8,981 nucleotides of DNA, taken from the NCBI GenBank assembly GCA_030042815.1, contig JASHYY010000229.1, positions 1 through 8,981 of the forward strand. Reading direction: 5' to 3'. Position 1 is the first letter of the stretch. The number at the start of each line of letters is the position of its first letter. Below the pieces are notes generated by a model. It did no database searches, was not told the origin of the DNA, and saw only the letters and a program-made list of their open reading frames with translations. Shown one piece after another: positions 1 to 5,738 of this stretch. A program made the position numbers and the translations under genes. Origin of the DNA: Thermoplasmata archaeon (lineage in GTDB: Archaea > Thermoplasmatota > Thermoplasmata > Lutacidiplasmatales > UBA184).

Positions 1-46
1 CGGGGCCGGCCCACTGAACATCGCCGGCGGTTCCGGGCGGCGATCG

Positions 47-586
47 TCAGCGTCGCGGTCGGGCCCGGTGGGCCTTCGCGCGCGTCGGCCGTCCTAACAG
101 TCCCATCCGTTGCGCGAGCCGCCGGTGCTCGGCGGGAGAGATCCACTCGACCTTGAGGTAGTCGATCAGCTGCCGGTCGGGCAGGCCGATCCGCCGCCCC
201 TCCCTCACCGTGAAGGCGTAGGCCTCGACTTCGGAGGGCGCATCGACGTAGCTCCGCCGCGGGTAGAACAGGGGGCGGCCCTCGCGGAACTGGTGGACGT
301 GGCAGAGCTCGTGGACCAGGTCGAGGTACAAGGTGCTCCGGTCCGAGTGGGCGAGGTGGTGGGTGCTGATGAGCAGGTGACCGTCGAGGTCGCTCGTCCC
401 CATGTAGCCGAACTTCGAAGAAAAGAACTCGACCCGCAGATTCCTTAGAATCCGGTCGGTATCCTCTCCGAAGAGCGCCCGGACCGCCTCCACCCGGCCG
501 AAACCGTGGAAGAAGCGCTCGAACGGGTAGAGCTTCGTCGGCGCGCGGCGGTCGATCCGCACCGGCAGTCGCGGAACCCGGGACAT
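47..586 (-). CDS. Putative HExxH zinc metallopeptidase (gluzincin-like), 179 aa
   Basis: The zincin motif HELCH is visible at residues 92-96, within VHELCHVHQF. It is followed about 25 residues later by PSEVEAYAF (118-126), whose Glu119 or Glu121 could be the third zinc ligand, as in gluzincins where a downstream Glu completes the site. I read it as a small single-domain cytoplasmic metallopeptidase or metallopeptidase-like protein. There is no signal peptide or membrane segment, and the substrate is unknown. The frame stays open further upstream, to an ATG at 796, but that stretch is Arg/Gly/Pro-rich low-complexity sequence. I chose the ATG at 586 because conserved-looking sequence begins there, a G-rich stretch precedes it, and a TATA-like box lies about 40 bases upstream. 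The C-terminal 15 residues are a basic tail. It is divergent from the next gene. The fold call rests on motif reading only. Confidence 0.82.
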   Translation of the reverse strand: MSRVPRLPVRIDRRAPTKLYPFERFFHGFGRVEAVRALFGEDTDRILRNLRVEFFSSKFGYMGTSDLDGHLLISTHHLAHSDRSTLYLDLVHELCHVHQFREGRPLFYPRRSYVDAPSEVEAYAFTVREGRRIGLPDRQLIDYLKVEWISPAEHRRLAQRMGLLGRPTRAKAHRARPRR

Positions 587-624
587 TGAATTTCCCCCGC
601 GGGTGGGTCCGCGAGCCTTCGGCC

Positions 625-630
625 TTATTT
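625..630 (-). promoter_or_regulatory. TATA-like box for the HExxH protein gene
   Basis: On the minus strand this reads AAATAA, inside an otherwise almost pure GC stretch and about 40 bases ahead of the ATG at 586. This spacing recurs at other genes in the window and implies a leader of roughly 10-15 bases. GGCC tetramers flank it on both sides, which may be chance. Confidence 0.45.
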
Positions 631-719
631 GGGCCCGGCGGCCGCGGGGGACCGGAGCGCTTCCACGGCCGAGCCCCATCGACCTCGGGCTCCGTCCGTC
701 CGCGCCGCGGGGATAGGTG

Positions 720-725
720 TTTATT
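720..725 (+). promoter_or_regulatory. TATA-like box for the cysteine-rich protein gene
   Basis: TTTATT is an isolated AT-rich hexamer 40-45 bases upstream of the ATG at 765. It overlaps an earlier in-frame start codon at 717. That argues against translation from 717, because the transcript should begin near 748. Confidence 0.5.
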
Positions 726-764
726 CGACCATCGGGCCATATCGGGGAGCAGGTCCACGGTCGA

Positions 765-1076
765 ATGGCCATGGCCGGCTCAGGCGCCCCGTCCACAACG
801 CGCCGCCCTCGACTGGTGGCACGCCCGAGCCGAGCGGACGACCGGTGTCGTTGCGGTCGGCTCGCCGCGCCGGAGTCGAGCTGCTACGAGATCGTGGACG
901 TTCCACGCGAGCTGTCCGACTGGATTCTGGGTCGGTCGTTCTGCGGTGTGGCGTGCGCGCGGGCCTACCTGCGGGAGACGCTCGACCCGCTCGAGAACGC
1001 CGTCGGGGGTCAGGCGACGATCGGCGCCCTGCGCCAGGTTCTCGCGTCCCTAGAGCGTATCCCCGGATCCGACTGA
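765..1076 (+). CDS. Small cysteine-rich putative zinc-binding protein, 103 aa
   Basis: I do not recognise a named family. Five cysteines stand out: C28 and C30 in CRCG, then C40, C60 and C64, the last two in SFCGVACARAYL. The Phe-Cys-x3-Cys plus helix ending resembles the second half of treble-clef/TRASH-type zinc fingers, so a structural zinc site is plausible. Residues 1-27 are Arg/Pro/Ala-rich and probably unstructured; the folded part appears to start near residue 28. After the cysteines comes an amphipathic stretch (about 68-98), EALR/LASLER-like, that may be helical. I chose the ATG at 765 (ATG 771 is equally possible) because the more upstream start at 717 lies in the TATA-like box. 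The gene probably shares a transcript with the acetyltransferase that follows. A role in DNA or protein binding would be a guess. Confidence 0.72.
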   Translation: MAMAGSGAPSTTRRPRLVARPSRADDRCRCGRLAAPESSCYEIVDVPRELSDWILGRSFCGVACARAYLRETLDPLENAVGGQATIGALRQVLASLERIPGSD

Positions 1077-1184
1077 GTCGCGAAGAGCCCGCCCACCCGA
1101 GGCATCCGGAGGAGACGCTCGACGCCGGGCGCGTCCCCGATGAGCCTATGGAGCCGCGCGAGCCTGGAGGGGTGGATCCTTCGG

Positions 1185-1757
1185 ATGTCGGACCCTCCGT
1201 CGGCCTCCGCCGCGCCCTCCGGGCCCTCCCTCCGGCTGGTCGACCTTTCCGGCGACGACCGCGAGCGGGCGATCCCGACGCTCAAGGAGGGCTTCGTCGG
1301 GATCTATCGTTGGCATGCCAAACGGACCCTCCGCACCGTGTCCACCGTTCGCGCGGCGCTTCGAGACGGGGAGCTGGTCGGGTTCGCGATGTTGGAGCGG
1401 CTGGTCCCCGAGGTCGGGTACGTCTACTATCTCGCTGTGGCCGCGGCCCACCGACGGGAGGGGATCGGCGCGCGGCTCCTGGACGATGCGCTCGACCGGT
1501 TCCGTCGTGAGCATGCCGAGGTCGTCTACGCGGCGGCGGAAGAGGAGAACGCCCCGTCGATCGGGTTGTTCTCGTCCCGAGGATTCCGGCCGGTCGAGCG
1601 CAAGGAGCTCTCTTATCGCGAGGGCGGGCTCGGCGCCTGGGGCCTCCGCAGCCGGATGTGGGTCGTCTCGGGCGAGGTCCTGCTCGGTCTTCGGATCGCT
1701 CCGGCGGGTTCCGCGCAGGGGCCGGCCGGACCGGGCGGCCGGACGGGCTCGGCCTGA
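1185..1757 (+). CDS. GNAT family N-acetyltransferase, 190 aa
   Basis: This is a single GNAT domain, expected to transfer acetyl from acetyl-CoA to an amine on an unknown acceptor. The core spans about residues 16-140. Strand beta4 is GYVYYLAV (78-85). The acetyl-CoA pyrophosphate loop is RREGIGARLL (90-99), which fits the R/Q-x-x-G-x-G/A motif. The late motif NAPSIGLFSSRGFRPVE (122-138) is typical of the family. The C-terminal 20 residues are a Gly/Pro/Ala-rich tail. I chose the ATG at 1185 because GGAGG lies just upstream and the domain begins soon after. An in-frame ATG at 1140 would add 15 residues that look unrelated. The 108 bases separating it from the previous gene contain no convincing TATA box, so co-transcription is likely. 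It ends 27 bases before a convergent gene. Confidence 0.9.
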   Translation: MSDPPSASAAPSGPSLRLVDLSGDDRERAIPTLKEGFVGIYRWHAKRTLRTVSTVRAALRDGELVGFAMLERLVPEVGYVYYLAVAAAHRREGIGARLLDDALDRFRREHAEVVYAAAEEENAPSIGLFSSRGFRPVERKELSYREGGLGAWGLRSRMWVVSGEVLLGLRIAPAGSAQGPAGPGGRTGSA

Positions 1758-1784
1758 CCGGGCGCGGCCCACTCGAAGGACCGG

Positions 1785-2495
1785 TCAGTCCGAGTGTCCG
1801 TTCTGCAGGAACGTCGGGTTCAGCGCGAGGATCGCCCACGCGACCCGGACCAACTGCGGGAGGAGCAGCTCGGTGTCCTCGAACCCGCGCTCGGACATGA
1901 CTCGCGCCTCGAGCCACGGCGACGGGGCGGCTCCTTCGACGCGCAGCACCCGGTCGAACGCATCCTTCACCGGGGAAGGGGGTTCGCCCCGGTACGTCAC
2001 CGCGAGGACGATCCGCTCCCGGCGCAACGCGTCATGGAATCGGGGGTTCGAGAACGTCGCGTCGACCGCGGGAGAGCGGGCCGCATCGAGGTTCGTCAGG
2101 ACGATCGGAAAGACCGGGCCGGGGGCGGGAAACGCCGGGACCAGCCGCTGGAGGAGCGGCGGGAGGTGGGAGAACTCCTCGAGCCGTTCGCGGAACCGGC
2201 CCGGGTCGCCGCCGGGGCGGATCAACTGCGCGATCGCCCGAGAGGAGGCCTCCGAGACGTGCAGGTCGGCCGGGCCGACGGAGACCGGGCGACGACCCTC
2301 CGAGCCTCGCTCGAGGACTCCCAGCACGTGATGGTCCCAGCCCGAGGTCGACCCCGAACAGTGGGCCCACGCGAACTCAGGGCTCGCCCGGTCGGCGAAG
2401 CCGGCCGCGAGCATCGACATCGCGGACTCGCCCGAGCCGAAGATCAGCACGGACGACGGGGGGCGGGCGGTTGCGGAGTCGGTCGACGGGCACAT
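1785..2495 (-). CDS. Uncharacterised protein, possible degenerate RecA/P-loop fold, 236 aa
   Basis: No family is recognised with confidence. The alternation of predicted strands and helices resembles a RecA/RAD55-like domain with lost catalytic motifs. The strand-loop-helix SVLIFGSGESAMSMLAAGF (15-33) sits where Walker A would be but has no GK[S/T]. PIVLTNLDA (130-138) resembles a Walker B strand, and RIVLAVTYRGEPPS (161-174) resembles a following core strand. The C-terminus (about 207-229) is a hydrophobic helix, ELLLPQLVRVAWAILAL, too weak to call a membrane anchor. It lies downstream of the RAD55-like ATPase and HTH_10 regulator on the same strand, but a TATA-like TTAA about 48 bases ahead of its ATG suggests its own promoter. 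The ATG at 2495 has no clear Shine-Dalgarno sequence. A non-catalytic partner of the neighbouring ATPase is a hypothesis only. Confidence 0.78.
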   Translation of the reverse strand: MCPSTDSATARPPSSVLIFGSGESAMSMLAAGFADRASPEFAWAHCSGSTSGWDHHVLGVLERGSEGRRPVSVGPADLHVSEASSRAIAQLIRPGGDPGRFRERLEEFSHLPPLLQRLVPAFPAPGPVFPIVLTNLDAARSPAVDATFSNPRFHDALRRERIVLAVTYRGEPPSPVKDAFDRVLRVEGAAPSPWLEARVMSERGFEDTELLLPQLVRVAWAILALNPTFLQNGHSD

Positions 2496-2529
2496 CGCGG
2501 GCGCTGCGGGTTACGCGAGGGTACCATCG

Positions 2530-2546
2530 ACCGGCACCGGTTAAGC
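2530..2546 (-). promoter_or_regulatory. TATA-like box with overlapping palindrome, upstream of the 236-aa protein gene
   Basis: The minus strand reads GCTTAACC across 2539-2546, with TTAA at 2541-2544, about 48 bases ahead of the ATG at 2495. The palindrome ACCGG-CA-CCGGT (2530-2541) abuts it on the transcript side. A protein bound there could block initiation. Palindromes this short occur by chance in GC-rich DNA. Confidence 0.4.
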
Positions 2547-2551
2547 TCGGT

Positions 2552-2583
2552 CCGAACTCCTTCGGCGCTCCGAACGGGTTCGG
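2552..2583. promoter_or_regulatory. Candidate operator: CCGAAC half-site plus CCGAACGGGTTCGG palindrome
   Basis: A perfect 14-base palindrome (CCGAAC, GG, GTTCGG) spans 2570-2583, and a further CCGAAC half-site lies at 2552-2557, 18 bases away. Both sit immediately upstream, in the minus-strand sense, of the TATA-like box of the 236-residue gene. That is a typical activator or repressor position. They also lie just beyond the stop codon of the HTH_10 regulator gene, so that regulator is an obvious candidate binder. No T-run follows on the minus strand, which argues against a terminator. Confidence 0.38.
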
Positions 2584-2619
2584 TCCCCGCCCGGGGCCGG
2601 AGCGGACCGGTGCGGGTCG

Positions 2620-3390
2620 CTACGAGGGCGCGGTGGGGTTCTGGAACGCCGCTTCGAGCAGCTTCTTCTCGATGAGGGCGATCGCCTCCGAGAGGCCCGA
2701 CTTGCTGCGGTTCAGCCGCCGGGCGAGCTCGGTCAACGTGATGCCGCGCGGCACCGCGAAGTAGCCCGCCGCCATCGCCTCGGCGAGCAGCTGCCGCTGG
2801 GTGTCCGTGAGGAGCGGCAGGTGGCTCCGCAACGGGCCCCGGCGGATCGAGACGATCTGCGCCCCCGGGTCGGTCTGGCGCGCGTGGCGGAGGATCTTCC
2901 GGAATTCCGAGTAGCGGGCGGCGATCTCCCACGAGATGTATCCGGCCTGTACCCGCAGCGGAAAATGGAGCGGGAGGTTCATCTCACGGTAGAGGTAGAT
3001 CACCGGCGGGTTCCGGTACTTGAGGCGATAGAGGCAGCCGGCCCCCACCTCGGCGAACGGCTCGACGCTCAGGACGTCAGGATATCCCATCAGCTCCTGG
3101 GTCCAGATCCCGGGGGGCCCTCCGCTGATCCAGTGGTCCGAGACCGAGAGGTCCGGGGTGACCTCGACGCGGTTGAGGACGTCGATGCGCAGTTCCGGGT
3201 GCGCCGCCGAGAACGGGCCCGGCCAGAGTCCGGACGGGATGCGAACCCGCAGGGTCGCGAGGAACAGCCGGTCGACCTCTCTCGGGCTCCGTCGGCCCCG
3301 CAGTTCGGCGAGACGCTCCCGGCTCGACCGGGTCCGTGCCCCACGGCCCCGGGGTTCCGTGCCGGGGGCCGGTCCTCGGTTCCTCGCCAC
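2620..3390 (-). CDS. HTH_10 (bacterioopsin-activator-like) transcriptional regulator, 256 aa
   Basis: This is a DNA-binding regulator of the archaeal Bat-like helix-turn-helix class. The C-terminal domain, roughly residues 192-247, carries the family signature: LTDTQRQLLAEAMAAGYF, then ITLTELARRLNRSKSGLSEAIA and IEKKLLEA. The N-terminal domain, about 40-185, is an alpha/beta sensor-like region with SVSDHWISGGPPGIW (82-96) and NPPVIYLYREMNLPLHFPL (127-145). Its ligand is unknown. No ATG precedes the conserved part. I chose the GTG at 3390. The alternative is a TTG at 3423, which has GGAGG four bases before it and would give 267 residues. Residues 1-40 are Arg/Gly-rich, so the true N-terminus is uncertain. 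The gene follows the RAD55-like ATPase by 80 bases, which include a hairpin plus T6. Downstream is the candidate CCGAAC operator. Confidence 0.85.
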   Translation of the reverse strand: MARNRGPAPGTEPRGRGARTRSSRERLAELRGRRSPREVDRLFLATLRVRIPSGLWPGPFSAAHPELRIDVLNRVEVTPDLSVSDHWISGGPPGIWTQELMGYPDVLSVEPFAEVGAGCLYRLKYRNPPVIYLYREMNLPLHFPLRVQAGYISWEIAARYSEFRKILRHARQTDPGAQIVSIRRGPLRSHLPLLTDTQRQLLAEAMAAGYFAVPRGITLTELARRLNRSKSGLSEAIALIEKKLLEAAFQNPTAPS

Positions 3391-3421
3391 AGCGCCTCGG
3401 CCCGAGGAGGCAGTTCCCGCC

Positions 3422-3460
3422 AAAAAACCTCCCGCCCGGCTCCGGAACGGCGCGGGCGGG
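3422..3460 (-). terminator. Hairpin plus T6 between ATPase and regulator genes (terminator or attenuator)
   Basis: On the minus strand a perfect seven-base GC stem (CCCGCCC at 3460-3454 pairing with GGGCGGG at 3437-3431, loop 16) is followed after AGG by six Ts (3427-3422). This is the form of an intrinsic terminator and begins 10 bases after the ATPase stop codon. The same T-run could instead act as a weak TATA element for the regulator, and the GGGAGG before it could be a Shine-Dalgarno sequence for a TTG start. The element therefore sets how strongly the two genes are coupled. Confidence 0.5.
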
Positions 3461-3470
3461 GGCCGAGGCG

Positions 3471-4973
3471 TCAGACGATGCGGATGAGCTGGTACGGTTG
3501 GGCCTCCTCGCCCGCCGCGAGGACGAGGGGCGGAGTGATCGGGGAGCGCCCGTAGACGAAGACCCGCCCGTGCTTCGCGTGCATCTCGATCTTCACGCGC
3601 GCCATCTCCCGAAGTCCCGCGAGGAGCGGGTCCGCCGAGTTGCCGACGAGGACCGCGTGCACCTGCCCGGACTCGACCGTGCGCAGGATGATGGCCGGGA
3701 GGTTCTCCGGTGTGTACGGGTGAGCCATCCCGACCCCGGCGTGGGCGAGGCCGGAGACGAAGACGAAGGAGACGCTCGGGATCCCCGCGTCGAGGCCCTC
3801 GTTCAGGAAACGTACGGCTTCGGGCATCCGGGGTTCGACCCCCTCGGCGGTGGCCGAGACCCCCGGCAGCAGCACTTTCTCGAGGATCGCCTGGTGCGGG
3901 CCTCGCGGCGCCGAACCGGTCGCAGAGAAGATCCGGACCATCGACATGAACTCCTGGGGCGAGACGACGGGTCGGTACGCGAGGTAGACGTCCTCGGGAT
4001 TCCCCCGCGGGGGGAGGATGTGGAGCGCCCGGCCCCCGCGGCGAGCGACCTCGCTGAAGATCGGGGCGCAGAAGAGGACCACCGACTCCGCCGGGATATC
4101 GGGGTCGGTCTCGATCAGGGTCACGCCACCGAGGGGCAGCCGCCCGAAGTTCGAGGCGAACTGCGTCGACCCCGGCCAGAGGAACCCGGGCTGGGGGTCG
4201 GGTTCGAGGTCGGGTCGGGGGAGCACGGGGCGAAGGTGTCCGGGGAGAGGGGCGATGCACTGGAACCGGCCCCCGTCCAGCGTGAACGGGTACGACGGAT
4301 GCTCGACCCGGACCCCTCGCATCTTCTTCAGATGCAGCCAGCGCTCGAGCCGCGTCCCATCGTGCTGCGTGGTGCAGTAGACCACCCCGTCCACGAGGTA
4401 GTCGAGCTGACTCGGGGCCTCCCGCTCGACCACGAGGACGAGGTGGACATGCCCCCGGCCCATGAGCCCGATCAGGAGCCGCTCGATCTCCGACCGGTCG
4501 GGCAGACGGGCCGCCTCCGACGGGGGGACGCCGAGGTACCGCTCGACCAGCGCGTCCCAGGAGTCGACCACGACCATCCCCGGCCGTCCGACCGAAATCC
4601 GGCTGTACGCATCGGTCAGCGCGTCGGGAAGCCAGAGCTTCTCGACCTCGCCCGCGGCGGAGCGGGCGTCGACCAGTTCCCCGGCGCGCTCGAGAGCCCG
4701 GCGCCGGTCGCGGACCCGCTCCGGTTCGCTGACCAGCGCCTCCACAATCTGGATGTCGGGGGCGTCCGGTGCGACCCACTGGAAGTCTCGCTCGAGCTCC
4801 GGCCGAAGCACGCGGCTCGAAACGAAGATCCGCTGACCGCGAAACGCGGCCAGCATCGTCATCGCGAGGGTCGTCTTTCCGGACCCGGGCTCCCCCCGGA
4901 TCAGCAGGGAGCGCGGCGGCTCGCGGAGGTTGAACTCGGTGAGTTCGGTGGGGAGGCGAAGAGTCGTGCTCAT
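3471..4973 (-). CDS. RAD55/KaiC-like RecA-fold ATPase with degenerate second half, 500 aa
   Basis: This is a cytoplasmic RecA-superfamily ATPase of the RAD55/KaiC type. Archaeal members act in signalling and regulation as well as DNA repair. The N-terminal half (about 1-240) is complete: Walker A GEPGSGKT at 27-34, Walker B GMVVVDSWD at 132-140, a core strand HVHLVLVVERE at 175-185, and the KaiC-like end with LDYLVDGVVY (190-199) and LKKMRGVRVEHPSYPF (215-230). A Pro-rich linker (about 243-270) leads to a second half (about 275-500) that looks like another RecA domain. Its Walker A position reads LIETDPDIPAES and lacks the GK[S/T], so it probably does not hydrolyse ATP. The ATG at 4973 lies about 45 bases after a clear TATA box and has no strong Shine-Dalgarno sequence. 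The HTH_10 gene follows on the same strand. A signal-transducing partner of that regulator is inferred from position. Confidence 0.88.
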   Translation of the reverse strand: MSTTLRLPTELTEFNLREPPRSLLIRGEPGSGKTTLAMTMLAAFRGQRIFVSSRVLRPELERDFQWVAPDAPDIQIVEALVSEPERVRDRRRALERAGELVDARSAAGEVEKLWLPDALTDAYSRISVGRPGMVVVDSWDALVERYLGVPPSEAARLPDRSEIERLLIGLMGRGHVHLVLVVEREAPSQLDYLVDGVVYCTTQHDGTRLERWLHLKKMRGVRVEHPSYPFTLDGGRFQCIAPLPGHLRPVLPRPDLEPDPQPGFLWPGSTQFASNFGRLPLGGVTLIETDPDIPAESVVLFCAPIFSEVARRGGRALHILPPRGNPEDVYLAYRPVVSPQEFMSMVRIFSATGSAPRGPHQAILEKVLLPGVSATAEGVEPRMPEAVRFLNEGLDAGIPSVSFVFVSGLAHAGVGMAHPYTPENLPAIILRTVESGQVHAVLVGNSADPLLAGLREMARVKIEMHAKHGRVFVYGRSPITPPLVLAAGEEAQPYQLIRIV

Positions 4974-5014
4974 GCCGCGTCTGCGGGAGGGCGTCCCGAA
5001 ATGGGGGTAGGTGG

Positions 5015-5022
5015 TATTTTAA
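5015..5022 (-). promoter_or_regulatory. Strong TATA box for the RAD55-like ATPase gene
   Basis: The minus strand reads TTAAAATA, the clearest archaeal TATA box in the window. It is centred about 45 bases upstream of the ATG at 4973, implying a leader of roughly 20 bases. Confidence 0.7.
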
Positions 5023-5037
5023 CCTGAGGAGAGACGC

Positions 5038-5058
5038 CGCGAGGTGTCGCGCCTCGCG
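5038..5058. promoter_or_regulatory. Inverted repeat upstream of the ATPase-gene TATA box
   Basis: Seven-base arms CGCGAGG (5038-5044) and CCTCGCG (5052-5058) flank a seven-base spacer. Pairing resumes for three more bases if a two-base bulge is allowed. The repeat sits about 15 bases upstream of TTAAAATA on the minus strand, where archaeal activators usually bind. Its all-GC arms make chance occurrence a real possibility. Confidence 0.3.
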
Positions 5059-5189
5059 CGGCGAAGCATTCTCTCCCCTCGTGCGAAAGGTTCGCGACCG
5101 CGCGGGACCGCGGGGACGTATTCGGAGCACCGGTCTTTCGCGACGTCCGGGGCAACCGTCTTACGTCGGACCGGGCTCGACGCCGAGCG

Positions 5190-5735
5190 ATGCCGCGGAA
5201 CGGACCGGCGGTTCGACTCCGAGCCGCGCGCGCACGGTCCGAGTTCGCGCTCGTCGGTCGGATGTTCCGGGAGTATGCGCGCGGCCTTGGTTTCCCTCTC
5301 GATTTCCAGGGCTTCGATGAGGAGGTCGCGACCTTGCCGGGCAAGTACGCGCCGCCCGCCGGCGCCCTCTGGCTGGCGTATGTGGGCAAACGCCCCGCGG
5401 GATGCGTCGGGCTTCGGGGACTCGACCCGGCCACCGCCGAGATGAAGCGACTGTACGTCCGGGAGCGGTTCCGCGGGCGCGGTGTCGGACGTCGGCTCGC
5501 GGAGCGGGTCGTCGGCGAGGCCCGGCGGATCGGGTACCTCCGCATGCGGCTCGACACGGTACCCACGATGACGACCGCAATCGGACTGTACCGGGAGATC
5601 GGGTTCGTCGAGATCCCCCCGTACCGGTTCAATCCGATCCGTGGCGCCTTGTACTTCGAACTCGACCTCACAGAGCCCCTCCCGGCGCGGCCCCGGGGCT
5701 CGGGTGCCGTCGGGTCTGCGCTTTTCGGGTCCTGA
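5190..5735 (+). CDS. GNAT family N-acetyltransferase, 181 aa
   Basis: An acetyl-CoA-dependent N-acetyltransferase of the common small GNAT type; the acceptor is unknown. Visible landmarks are WLAYVGKRPAGCVGLRGL (61-78) for the central strands, EMKRLYV (84-90), and the acetyl-CoA loop RFRGRGVGRRL (93-103), which fits R-x-x-G-x-G. ARRIGYLRMRLDT (111-123) follows. The ending, AIGLYREIGFVEIPPYRFNP (130-149) and GALYFELDL (152-160), is characteristic of a widespread subfamily. The last 20 residues are a low-complexity tail. The ATG at 5190 begins just before the domain. No TATA box stands at the usual distance, but TTAC at 5161-5164 about 28 bases upstream would suit a leaderless transcript. The gene converges on the exporter gene with only three bases between stop codons. 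Confidence 0.92.
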   Translation: MPRNGPAVRLRAARARSEFALVGRMFREYARGLGFPLDFQGFDEEVATLPGKYAPPAGALWLAYVGKRPAGCVGLRGLDPATAEMKRLYVRERFRGRGVGRRLAERVVGEARRIGYLRMRLDTVPTMTTAIGLYREIGFVEIPPYRFNPIRGALYFELDLTEPLPARPRGSGAVGSALFGS

Positions 5736-5738
5736 CCT

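Noticed and set aside
1..21. Possible start of another minus-strand gene (ATG at 21, about seven codons)
   Set aside because: Too short before the window edge to support.
768..777. GGCCATGGCC palindrome
   Set aside because: Lies at the start codons of a gene and is a trivially common GC palindrome.
587..796. Upstream extension of the HExxH protein to an ATG at 796
   Set aside because: The extra 70 residues are Arg/Gly/Pro-rich and run across the TATA-like boxes of both divergent genes.
1140..1184. Earlier ATG for the first GNAT gene
   Set aside because: The added 15 residues do not resemble the family N-terminus and have no nearby Shine-Dalgarno sequence; GGAGG precedes the ATG at 1185 instead.
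3336..5027. Very long open frame on the plus strand opposite the RAD55-like ATPase (563 codons)
   Set aside because: Its translation is Arg/Asp/His-rich without domains, while the minus strand carries Walker motifs. Long antisense open frames are expected in GC-rich DNA.
2620..5130. 836-codon open minus-strand frame that would join the regulator to upstream sequence
   Set aside because: Everything upstream of about 3390 is low-complexity Arg/Pro/Gly text overlapping the ATPase gene in another frame; only the last 256 residues look like protein.
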